DNA from: an uncultured Lentisphaeria bacterium
GTDB lineage: Bacteria > Verrucomicrobiota > Lentisphaeria > Victivallales > Victivallaceae
NCBI GenBank assembly: GCA_903821255.1
Contig: CAIJKT010000733.1
Coordinates: 1-7,155 of the forward strand
Length of the DNA: 7,155 nt
Direction: 5' to 3'
This document shows, in pieces, positions 1-6,078 of this stretch. The translations under genes were made by a program, and so were the position numbers. How positions within the stretch are numbered: position 1 is the first letter of the stretch; each line of letters opens with the position of its first letter. A model generated the notes under the pieces. That model searched no databases, was not told the origin of the DNA, and was given only the letters and a program-made list of their open reading frames with translations.

Positions 1-1556
1 ATATACATTCTCTGTTTTTCGTTAAGCGCTTTGCAGCCATACCAGTCGGCGTAATTTTTTTCAAAAAATGAAAATGCCATTTTTAGCGAAGACCGGGCGG
101 GCAGCGAAAAATCATACACCCGCAATTGCAGTTCAACCGTTTTCTTAATCCCGTTGCCGGTGAAACTGATGCTGCCCTTGTAAATCCCGGACTGAGTTCC
201 CGCCGGAACATAAACCCGGAAATAGACAGGAACGAAATCGGCTTTGGGAATCATCTGCGGCGGCACACCGTCTTCAATCATATCAGGAATTGCACCGGTG
301 AAATCAATGGGAATGTCCGGCGGAGTGCTTACAATGTCTTGAATGCGTCCGAACGTTATTTGTTTGGAGTCGATGACATGCCTGCCGGAAACATGCACCA
401 GATCGGAAGTGCTGATTTCCATATTATCGACATTCTTATCGGGATTTGCAATCAGCAGCGCCTGAAATCCTTCGTATTCATTGCCGGCGGCCTGCAGCCG
501 GATCTCTCCTGCCGCCGGAGGAAGCAGCGTGACAAAGTCGGGACGTCTTTCAATTCGTTTGGCTGTTGCCAGCGCGGCAACTACAAAACCATCAGGTTTT
601 GAGCAGTATTTATTGTAATAGCTTTTGAACAGCATGTCGTTCAATTCGCAGTCAAGCGCTGCAAAACCTGCTCCTGTTTTATCAGCCGGCATGGCCGCGA
701 TTTTTGATAATTTCTCTTTCATATTGTTTATTGCATTGACCGGCATCGAAGTTTGCGCACTGTATTTTTCAATTTTCGCATTCATGTGCTGAATCTTTTC
801 AGCAAGCTCTCGCCGGGTGTAATCATTCATGCGTTTATTCCATTCATCAATTTCACTCTGTTGCAGTGACTCCGCAGCGCCATTGATGATTTTAATATCA
901 TCAATCAGCCCGACGAACGGGTAACTCTGGGCATTGAAACTATCCAGCGCATGGCCGATGTGCAGCGGGTAATCATTTTTTATCATCTTGCCGCCGGGAA
1001 CAGGTTGGGCTTGCGCCACCTTGTGCTCTTTGCCGTTCACCCACAATTTAACGATATTATTTTTATATGACAGCACAATCCAGAACCATTCATTTTCCTT
1101 TAACAACGGCTCCGACACCCATGCATGCCATTCGTTATCGGCCGTTTTGGTCTTCAGTTCTATTTTGCCGTCTCTGGCGTCAAAGCAGTAATTGATTGAT
1201 TCCGGTTTGGATTTACGATAACCTTTGAACAGAATAGTGCGGAAATCTTTAAGCATTGCGGGCTTAATAATGCATTTAATCGTAAAATCGTCTTCAAGCG
1301 CCAGATCATCGGCATGTTTCGCCTGAACTGAAGTGTTGCCGCCGTTAAAGAGCAAAGCTTTGTCATCAGGACCGGCATAAAGCTCCGCCTGACTGCCTTC
1401 GGCAATGACGGCGTCGTGTTTGCCGCTCGTGTCGGCAATGGTTTTATTGGCTGTGGAATTGAAATTCCAGTTGGCGATAATTTCATCTGCCGCAATATTC
1501 ACTGTCAGAGCGAATATCAGAAACGTAAAAAGGCAGCCTTGCAAGATTTTTCTCAT
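1..1556 (-). CDS. Secreted LamG-domain protein with GH123/DUF4091-like region, 3' end outside window
   Basis: The frame is open for 518 codons from the ATG at 1556 to the left edge with no stop, so the protein is truncated by the window and not broken. Residues 1-23 form a signal peptide: MRK, a hydrophobic stretch, then cleavage after IAA. Residues about 27-227 resemble a LamG/concanavalin-like jelly-roll, opening with NWNF...IADTSGKHDA and closing with FVGLIDDIKIINGA. Residues about 228-330 are polar and probably helical. From about 345 on, the sequence resembles the N-terminal beta-domain of GH123/DUF4091 proteins: NEYEGFQ at 359-365, VYVPAGTQSGIYKG at 448-461 and LRVYDFSLP at 478-486. Characterised GH123 enzymes are beta-N-acetylgalactosaminidases, but the catalytic part would lie beyond the window, so activity is inferred. 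AAGGA lies 10 nt before the ATG. The 133-nt gap upstream suggests separate expression from the genes before it. Confidence 0.82.
   Translation of the reverse strand, partial: MRKILQGCLFTFLIFALTVNIAADEIIANWNFNSTANKTIADTSGKHDAVIAEGSQAELYAGPDDKALLFNGGNTSVQAKHADDLALEDDFTIKCIIKPAMLKDFRTILFKGYRKSKPESINYCFDARDGKIELKTKTADNEWHAWVSEPLLKENEWFWIVLSYKNNIVKLWVNGKEHKVAQAQPVPGGKMIKNDYPLHIGHALDSFNAQSYPFVGLIDDIKIINGAAESLQQSEIDEWNKRMNDYTRRELAEKIQHMNAKIEKYSAQTSMPVNAINNMKEKLSKIAAMPADKTGAGFAALDCELNDMLFKSYYNKYCSKPDGFVVAALATAKRIERRPDFVTLLPPAAGEIRLQAAGNEYEGFQALLIANPDKNVDNMEISTSDLVHVSGRHVIDSKQITFGRIQDIVSTPPDIPIDFTGAIPDMIEDGVPPQMIPKADFVPVYFRVYVPAGTQSGIYKGSISFTGNGIKKTVELQLRVYDFSLPARSSLKMAFSFFEKNYADWYGCKALNEKQRMY
876..1478 (-). 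other. LamG/concanavalin-like domain within the secreted protein
   Basis: Residues about 27-227 of the protein starting at 1556 have the hallmarks of a LamG-type beta-sandwich. These are an opening NWNF with D-T-S-G, a central LFNGG, the IVLSYKNNIVKLWVNG strand pair, and a closing GLIDDIKI followed by N-G-A. Such domains in secreted bacterial proteins usually bind carbohydrate or act as structural modules beside catalytic domains. The boundaries are approximate. Confidence 0.7.
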
Positions 1557-1689
1557 GGAGCCTGAATCCTTATTTAAAATTGCACATGGAAAAGAGTTAT
1601 TACATAATTAAGAATGAACACGGAGCTGGCCGCTGCAGTCCGCATGGACTTATCGCAACCAGTTCCATTACTGGAAAGCCTGCTTGATA
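1557..1689 (-). other. Intergenic gap with two small tandem hairpins
   Basis: This is the longest gap between genes in the window (133 nt). Just after the pseudopilin stop it holds two perfect 5-bp inverted repeats: CCAGT/ACTGG with a 6-nt loop at 1659-1674, and AGTCC/GGACT with a 4-nt loop at 1637-1650. Neither is followed by a T-run, so this is not a classical intrinsic terminator. The half nearer the next gene (about 1557-1615) is AT-rich and could hold a promoter, but I cannot assign -35 and -10 boxes. Confidence 0.35.
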
Positions 1690-2460
1690 TTATATCCTGT
1701 CATCAGGCTGCCAGAAGAGTTTCCCTTCAGTGGTGTTGCACATCGGCAAGCTGTAAAGACTTTTTACCGGCATATAATTAACCCGTCCGCTGGCGAACAG
1801 GAAGTTCACGCCTTTGTTATGGCGGTTATAGCCAGTCATCCAGGCGGACGGATGAGCAGCGCTGCCGTAAAGAACATAGACCAGGGGACTTTTTGTTATT
1901 CCAAAATTGGCCGCGGAACCGGCTCCCGCATCGGTCAAATATGCGCACTGGTCGGGTTTTCTAAACTCAGACAGTTTCCAGGTGGATGTGTATTGAGAAC
2001 CTTTCGGACGGGTGCCTGCTTTGCCTCGCTGGGACCAGTCGTTGATGAAGATATTGGCCGCATAAGAATAATCCCAACTCATAAATGTCGATGATGCACC
2101 CAGTCCAATCATGGTATCACTTGGACACAAAAATGCCATGTTCTTGGGCTGCTTGCCTTGTCCCCAGTAACCGCGAGCTCCGACAACGTTCGGACTGTTT
2201 GTATATGCCATGAGCAGAACTTCCGGTTGGTTGTTGCCGCCGGCAGTCAGCCCGGCCGGAATCCATTCCTGATTATCATTGAGATACATGCTAAGCGCTG
2301 AACCAAGTTGTTTCAGATTACTCTGGCAGGATGCCTGCATGGCTGTTGCCCTGGCTTTGTTCAGCGCCGGCAGCAGCATAGCTGCCAAAATGGCGATGAT
2401 GGCGATCACGACCAGGAGTTCGATGAGCGTAAAATTCCCTTGTTGACGACATTCTTTCAT
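1690..2460 (-). CDS. Type II secretion/pseudopilin-like protein (prepilin N-terminal methylation domain)
   Basis: This 256-residue protein begins with a class III prepilin leader: a short polar head, then [11 protein letters not shown] from residue 10 with the conserved Glu at 14, and a hydrophobic helix to about residue 31 ending in LPALNKAR. In the family, a prepilin peptidase cuts before the Phe and methylates it. Here the residue before Phe is Asn9, with Gly8 one place further back, so the cut site is slightly atypical. The rest is a globular periplasmic or surface domain of the DUF1559/Lentisphaera pseudopilin kind, with LCPSD at 111-115 and [15 protein letters not shown] at 211-225. The latter matches the usual H-x9-DG tail motif with Ser replacing Asp. 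The GGGAGGA ribosome site lies about 6 nt before the ATG. It follows the oxidoreductase gene by 24 nt, so it is probably co-transcribed with it. The role is unknown; structural display or polysaccharide handling is only a guess. Confidence 0.9.
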   Translation of the reverse strand: MKECRQQGNFTLIELLVVIAIIAILAAMLLPALNKARATAMQASCQSNLKQLGSALSMYLNDNQEWIPAGLTAGGNNQPEVLLMAYTNSPNVVGARGYWGQGKQPKNMAFLCPSDTMIGLGASSTFMSWDYSYAANIFINDWSQRGKAGTRPKGSQYTSTWKLSEFRKPDQCAYLTDAGAGSAANFGITKSPLVYVLYGSAAHPSAWMTGYNRHNKGVNFLFASGRVNYMPVKSLYSLPMCNTTEGKLFWQPDDRI

Positions 2461-2484
2461 TTTGTTTCCTCCCTTTTTTGGGGT

Positions 2485-3579
2485 TTAAAAAACTACTGTT
2501 TTATTTGAATAAATTGACTCATAAGCCGCATTCATGACTCTTACTGCCGCCAGGCCGTCCTCGCCGCTTGATTCAATTTTCCGCTGGCCGGTAACTGCCA
2601 GATAGAAACTGTCCAGCCGGCTTTCGCCAAATTCCGGACATCCGCCGCCGCCGCCTAACAATAACCGGTTGGGAGACTGCAAGCCGGAGCCCAGCATATA
2701 ATGCGGCTTGTTCCAGAAATCCGTAATATATGTGCCTTTGGTCCCGACTGCCTTAATCATGCATTCCAGCGATTTCGGCCAGTACAGCCGGCGGGTAACC
2801 GCGCGTTCTTCCAGATGTGCATACGATGGATTGATAAAGACATTGGCGCCATTGGTCATCTCGGCGCTGATCGCCGCATGGTCTTCAACTTCCAGGTAAT
2901 CACGCATATTCCGGGCTGATACCGCATAAACTTTCGCAAATTCCGCTCCGTTAAGCCACCGCGCCAGATCGAACGGATGGGGGTGGTCGGTAATCGCGCC
3001 GCCGCGGCAGACTTTTTCGCCCGGACGGATCGGCATAATTTTACCATAAGACAGCAGCGGCACGCCCCAGTTGGGATAATAGCAGATCGGGCTTTGTGAA
3101 ATGTTGCTGATGTACATGGTATGCACCTTGCCCAGCCTGCCGCTTTCAATCAGCTTTTTCAAATTCAGTATCTGAGGATGAAAATGCAGTTCAAGCTCGA
3201 TCTGAAGAATTACTTTGTGCTGACGGCAGGCCTTTATCATGGTCCGGCACTCATTTTCATCCATGGACATGACTTTCATGCTGAATACATGTTTGCCCTG
3301 TTCGGCAACAGCCAGAGTATGTTCACAATGATGAATATTATCGCTTCCGACCATTACCGCGTCGATTTCAGGATGTTTTTGCAGCATCTCGTTCGAATCA
3401 GTATAATATTTGACCGGCATGTTATGGGCCTTGAAAAAGTCCTGTGCGTCCCGCAGCCGCTTTTCATCGTGATCGCAAATCGCTTTCAGGTCGATGAAGT
3501 CTGCGGTGGCAAACTGTCCGTAGTAGAGCCTGACATGCGGATTGGCTGTGCCGCAAACAGCTAATTTCATTTTCTTCAT
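2485..3579 (-). CDS. Gfo/Idh/MocA family NAD(P)-dependent oxidoreductase
   Basis: The 364-residue length and layout fit the Gfo/Idh/MocA family of sugar and cyclitol dehydrogenases. Residues 1-125 are the Rossmann domain: KLAVCGTANPH at 5-15 is the nucleotide loop, D36 at the end of the second strand favours NAD(H), EIDAVMVGSDNIHH covers 71-84, and GKHVFSMKV covers 95-103. K102 sits where the family's catalytic EKP lysine lies, but its neighbours are Met and Val. Residues 126 onward form the alpha/beta domain, with ESGRLGKVH at 145-153 and GGAITDHPHPFDLARWL at 193-209. H201 is the likely catalytic histidine. The C-terminus (GEDGLAAVRVMNAAYES) is typical. The glycine loop reads G-T-A and not G-x-G. 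The ATG overlaps the stop of the preceding gene as ATGA, and GGAGG lies 6 nt upstream, so translation is probably coupled. No signal peptide is seen, so it acts in the cytosol. The substrate is unknown, probably a sugar derivative. Confidence 0.92.
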   Translation of the reverse strand: MKKMKLAVCGTANPHVRLYYGQFATADFIDLKAICDHDEKRLRDAQDFFKAHNMPVKYYTDSNEMLQKHPEIDAVMVGSDNIHHCEHTLAVAEQGKHVFSMKVMSMDENECRTMIKACRQHKVILQIELELHFHPQILNLKKLIESGRLGKVHTMYISNISQSPICYYPNWGVPLLSYGKIMPIRPGEKVCRGGAITDHPHPFDLARWLNGAEFAKVYAVSARNMRDYLEVEDHAAISAEMTNGANVFINPSYAHLEERAVTRRLYWPKSLECMIKAVGTKGTYITDFWNKPHYMLGSGLQSPNRLLLGGGGGCPEFGESRLDSFYLAVTGQRKIESSGEDGLAAVRVMNAAYESIYSNKTVVF

Positions 3580-4469
3580 GCCGCACCTCCGTTCAGAACC
3601 GCAACGCCGGAGCAGGCTGCCGCCGCAATTGCTTTTACCAGCCGTCCGTATATAACGGCGGGAACAGATAGACTTTCTCCGTTCCGTATTTTATATATCA
3701 TGCGGAAATAAAAATTATCCAGTTCATCGCCGCCGTCCCATAAATTGTGTTCATAAACCGGGCGCGTAATGCCGGCGGCGGTGGCCAGCAGCGCACCTTC
3801 CACATTGGTGTATCCGCTGAACGGCAGATTGGAGATTGCCCCCTCCTTGCAATACGCATGAATGAAGCGCACCGGTTCCAGCGAATCCGAAAGGCATTCG
3901 TTCACGTCCAACTCGGCAATAATATTGCCGGGAAATTGAACAATTCCGAATACGCAATTGAATCCGGGAGTGAATTGCAGCCGGATCTTATCGGGTTTAT
4001 TGCTGGCGATTAAACACGCGATATCAATAACCTGGGGCAAAAACGATTTGCTGAAATCGCCGAACATACCCTTCCGGCCTTCCGGCAGATTCATGAAAAT
4101 GCGGAAGGACACCAGATCGCCGCCGTTTTTATTCTTGATGAAATCACTGACGCTTTCAACCATTCCCCAGTAGCGCATCGGTAATGCAGGAATCAGTTTA
4201 TTGCTGTTTTTGATATCCAGGCCGGCAATAATGCCGCCGTCAAGTTCCGGCGCAACAAGCACCGCCCGGGCTTCATTAATCATTGCCGCGCAGTTTGCCG
4301 GAAATGCGGACAATGAAGAAAGTTCAAGCAGTCCGCACCGGCAGTCCGCCGGGTTTTCCGGCAAATCACCGCATTTCATGCCCAATGCTTCAAAAACACG
4401 AAGCTTGTATGCCGCACGCGGATCGTCCGGCGGCATGAACACGGTTTTGATTTCAGGTATAATGCTCAT
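3576..4469 (-). CDS. Unrecognised protein with divergent Gfo/Idh/MocA C-terminal-like half
   Basis: I chose the ATG at 4469 (297 residues). The open frame extends upstream to 4595, but that would overlap the SIS gene by more than 100 nt and add a basic, atypical N-terminus. AAGG sits 9 nt before 4469. Residues 1-90 show no G-x-G-x-x-G nucleotide loop and no EKP motif. From about 95 the pattern resembles the alpha/beta domain of Gfo/Idh/MocA enzymes: LPMRYWGMVESVSDFI at 96-111, FLPQVIDIACLIA at 143-155, then IVQFPGNIIAELDVNEC at 176-192, and RFIHAYCKEGAI at 201-212. No signal peptide is visible. It overlaps the full-length oxidoreductase by 4 nt, so the two products are likely made together and may interact. 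It could be a degenerate oxidoreductase, a partner subunit or something unrelated. The family call is tentative, though the coding call is firm from codon-length openness, spacing and coupling. Confidence 0.75.
   Translation of the reverse strand: MSIIPEIKTVFMPPDDPRAAYKLRVFEALGMKCGDLPENPADCRCGLLELSSLSAFPANCAAMINEARAVLVAPELDGGIIAGLDIKNSNKLIPALPMRYWGMVESVSDFIKNKNGGDLVSFRIFMNLPEGRKGMFGDFSKSFLPQVIDIACLIASNKPDKIRLQFTPGFNCVFGIVQFPGNIIAELDVNECLSDSLEPVRFIHAYCKEGAISNLPFSGYTNVEGALLATAAGITRPVYEHNLWDGGDELDNFYFRMIYKIRNGESLSVPAVIYGRLVKAIAAAACSGVAVLNGGAA
3586..3590 (-). promoter_or_regulatory. Ribosome binding site of the Gfo/Idh/MocA gene, inside the upstream gene
   Basis: GGAGG lies 6 nt before the ATG at 3579 and within the last codons of the preceding gene, whose stop shares ATGA with this start. 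This supports the first ATG (3579) over the in-frame ATG at 3570 and suggests coupled translation. Confidence 0.7.
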
Positions 4470-4478
4470 TATAATTGA

Positions 4479-4482
4479 CCTT
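4479..4482 (-). promoter_or_regulatory. Weak ribosome binding site deciding the 4469 start
   Basis: AAGG overlaps the TAA stop of the SIS gene and lies 9 nt before the ATG at 4469. It is a modest match. With the 11-nt intergenic spacing it favours this internal start over the open-frame start at 4595. Confidence 0.45.
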
Positions 4483-5233
4483 AAAGACTTTTTACTAATG
4501 GTTTGTATTTTTTCAGATAAGCGGCGTTCTTCTGATCGCCGCCCGGCGCATTGGCGCTGTTCCATACCGGAGCGGCGATTCCGCGTTCCACGCACAGCCG
4601 GACTGTTTCTATTTCAAGCAAATGCGCGATGGTGAAGTCCACTATGTTGGATACCGGAGCGATGGGAGTTGCGAATCCGGGAACGTTCACGATCGCGTCG
4701 CCTACCGGATTGTAATCATCAATGCAGACATCCGCGATATCGAACAGATTCTTTTTGGACGGATGGCGGATGAAGTGGTCCGGCGGCATCTCGTTCTGCC
4801 AGCAGGAACTGGAGACCGCGATGATTTTGACTCCGCGTTCCCGTGCTTCCAGCGCGGCATCGATCGTCGCCGCGTTGATCCCGATATTGTGGAAAATAAT
4901 CAGCAGGTCATCCTGCTGCAAATCGTAATATTTCATGATGGAGCGACCGTAGTTGACGCAGCGTTCCAGTTCAAGATATTTCAGCGCCTGATTGAATACC
5001 GACAACCCGGTTTCCATGATCGGATTGATGTTGCTGAATCCGCCGGCCCGGAAAAACATTTCCCCCATCACCAGAGTAGTATGGCCGCCGCCGCCGTAAA
5101 CGCTGATCAGTTTATCCGCGGCAATGGCATCCGCCATCAGCCGGGCCGCGGCTTGAATATTTTCCGCCTGTTCCTCCTTGACCCGCATGATGTTCTTAAA
5201 CGCTTTTTCCACATATCCGAAATCGTTCAGCAT
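4481..5233 (-). CDS. SIS-domain sugar-phosphate binding protein (UPF0309/COG4821 type)
   Basis: The 250 residues match the usual length and order of the UPF0309 group of SIS (sugar isomerase) proteins. Residues 1-40 are helical. KLISVYGGGGHTT at 41-53 is the first strand and glycine-rich loop, FFRAGGFSNINPIME spans 60-74, and DDLLIIFHNIGINAATIDAALEA spans 108-130. ERGVKIIAVSS spans 132-142 and FDIADVCIDD spans 164-173. The tail has APVWNSANAPGGD at 221-233 followed by YLKKYK, which is characteristic of the group. SIS domains bind phosphosugars, and relatives act as isomerases, deacetylase partners or regulators in amino-sugar metabolism. The loop usually written S-x-S-G reads H-N-I-G here (115-118), so the phosphate contacts may differ. 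GGAGGA lies 4 nt before the ATG. The preceding esterase gene ends 19 nt upstream. It is cytosolic, and the substrate is not determined. Confidence 0.9.
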   Translation of the reverse strand: MLNDFGYVEKAFKNIMRVKEEQAENIQAAARLMADAIAADKLISVYGGGGHTTLVMGEMFFRAGGFSNINPIMETGLSVFNQALKYLELERCVNYGRSIMKYYDLQQDDLLIIFHNIGINAATIDAALEARERGVKIIAVSSSCWQNEMPPDHFIRHPSKKNLFDIADVCIDDYNPVGDAIVNVPGFATPIAPVSNIVDFTIAHLLEIETVRLCVERGIAAPVWNSANAPGGDQKNAAYLKKYKPLVKSL

Positions 5234-5252
5234 AGAATCCTCCGTTGCCGAT

Positions 5253-6035
5253 TTATTTTTTTATCTGTTTAAACATCCATTCATAGAGTGCTTTATCTTT
5301 ATATGAATAATCCCAGGCATTGTGCTTAACCTCCGGATATTCGGTATACACCGGACTGCCGCCGGCTTGCTTGACAGCTTCAATCATTGCACGGGAACGC
5401 TCGACCTTGACTGTCGGGTCAAGTCTGCCGTGAAACGCCCATACAGGCATACTGGAAATCCTGACCGCACTGGAGACGTCGCCGCCGCCGCATACCGGTA
5501 CTGCCGCGGCAAATAAATCAGGTTTTCTGCTGATAATATCCCAGGTCGCGTATCCGCCCATTGATGTGCCGGTGACATATACTCTTTTAGTATCAACCGG
5601 ATAATCTTTGATTGTCTGGTCAATGATTCTGATCGCCGCTGCCAGTTCAGGAGTCGGTTCCGCCGACATTTTGCCGGTTTCAAAACTTGCCACCCATCTG
5701 CCGGTTTCCGGACATTGAGGCGCCAGCACAAAGCATGGATTACTCTGCTGAATTTCCGGCTTCGTGAAATTCATTGCCAGCCATAATTGTTTCTTATTGT
5801 CATTGCCAATGCTTCCCATGCCGTGAAAAAATACAACCAGCGGATATTTATGCCCGGCTTCCAGTTTCGCCGGAATGAAAAGACGATAAGGCAGACTCCG
5901 GGCTCCGTCCTGCCACATGAACCCGTGGAATCCGGAAACAACATCCTGCGATGTTTTGACGGCGTTCCGCGTTTCGGCAAAAAGCATGAACGGAACGAAA
6001 GCTGTGATGATAAAAAACATCAAATTCTTTTTCAT
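5253..6035 (-). CDS. Secreted alpha/beta-hydrolase esterase (PHB-depolymerase/CE1-like)
   Basis: The protein is 260 residues from the ATG at 6035. A TTG at 6059 is in frame, but GGAGAG lies 7 nt before 6035 and the protein then opens with a clean signal peptide: MKKN, a hydrophobic core to 19, cleavage after A20 (MLFA-ETR). The mature part is an alpha/beta-hydrolase. RLFIPAKL at 51-58 and PLVVFFHGMGS at 65-75 give the oxyanion strand and loop. GTSMGGYATWD at 156-166 carries the nucleophile S158, GRLDPTV at 203-209 carries D206, and VKHNAWDY at 236-243 carries H238, so the triad is complete. This pattern fits secreted esterases and phospholipase/carboxylesterase-like enzymes of the polyhydroxybutyrate depolymerase and feruloyl/acetyl-esterase group. 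In this locus, removal of acetyl or other acyl groups from a glycan is the natural reading, but a peptidase-type activity cannot be excluded. It follows the GH-like gene by 43 nt. Confidence 0.92.
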   Translation of the reverse strand: MKKNLMFFIITAFVPFMLFAETRNAVKTSQDVVSGFHGFMWQDGARSLPYRLFIPAKLEAGHKYPLVVFFHGMGSIGNDNKKQLWLAMNFTKPEIQQSNPCFVLAPQCPETGRWVASFETGKMSAEPTPELAAAIRIIDQTIKDYPVDTKRVYVTGTSMGGYATWDIISRKPDLFAAAVPVCGGGDVSSAVRISSMPVWAFHGRLDPTVKVERSRAMIEAVKQAGGSPVYTEYPEVKHNAWDYSYKDKALYEWMFKQIKK

Positions 6036-6042
6036 ATACTTG

Positions 6043-6048
6043 CTCTCC
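6043..6048 (-). promoter_or_regulatory. Ribosome binding site deciding the 6035 start of the esterase
   Basis: GGAGAG is located 7 nt before the ATG at 6035, whose product starts with a clean signal peptide. The upstream in-frame TTG at 6059 has no comparable site. Confidence 0.65.
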
Positions 6049-6051
6049 AGC

Positions 6052-6071
6052 GCTGCCAATGCCGCGGCAGC
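6052..6071 (-). repeat. Inverted repeat in the spacer before the esterase gene
   Basis: GCTGCC and GGCAGC form a perfect 6-bp inverted repeat around an 8-nt loop, and a 10-bp palindrome (TGCCGCGGCA, 6060-6069) overlaps it. It lies between the stop of the GH-like gene and the esterase ribosome site. There is no T-run, so it is not a standard terminator. It could be an mRNA-processing or translation-tuning hairpin, or chance in a GC-rich stretch. Confidence 0.35.
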
Positions 6072-6078
6072 ATCACAA

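Noticed and set aside
126..602. 158-codon plus-strand open frame near the left edge
   Set aside because: It lies wholly opposite the continuous LamG/GH123-like frame, and its product shows no recognisable motif.
1160..1495. Minus-strand open frame of 111 codons inside the LamG region
   Set aside because: It is in a different frame from the 518-codon secreted protein and has no recognisable motif. The main frame has a signal peptide and LamG hallmarks at the same place.
1557..1689. Rho-independent terminator between the pseudopilin and the LamG gene
   Set aside because: The hairpins present have 5-bp stems and no T-run after either, so a classical terminator is not supported.
2461..2484. CCCC-A6-GGG in the spacer before the pseudopilin as a terminator hairpin
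   Set aside because: The stem is only 3 bp, its right arm is part of the ribosome binding site, and no T-run follows.
4470..4595. Upstream extension of the 3576-4469 gene to the start at 4595
   Set aside because: It would overlap the well-supported SIS gene by over 100 nt and add an Arg-rich leader with no family resemblance. The ATG at 4469 has suitable spacing after the SIS stop.
4622..5272. 216-codon open frame on the plus strand opposite the SIS gene
   Set aside because: It is the complement of a strongly recognised gene, its product resembles no family, and its openness follows from the codon use of the minus-strand gene.
6036..6059. TTG start at 6059 for the esterase
   Set aside because: It would put eight extra residues ahead of a clean signal peptide. 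The ATG at 6035 has a good ribosome site (GGAGAG).
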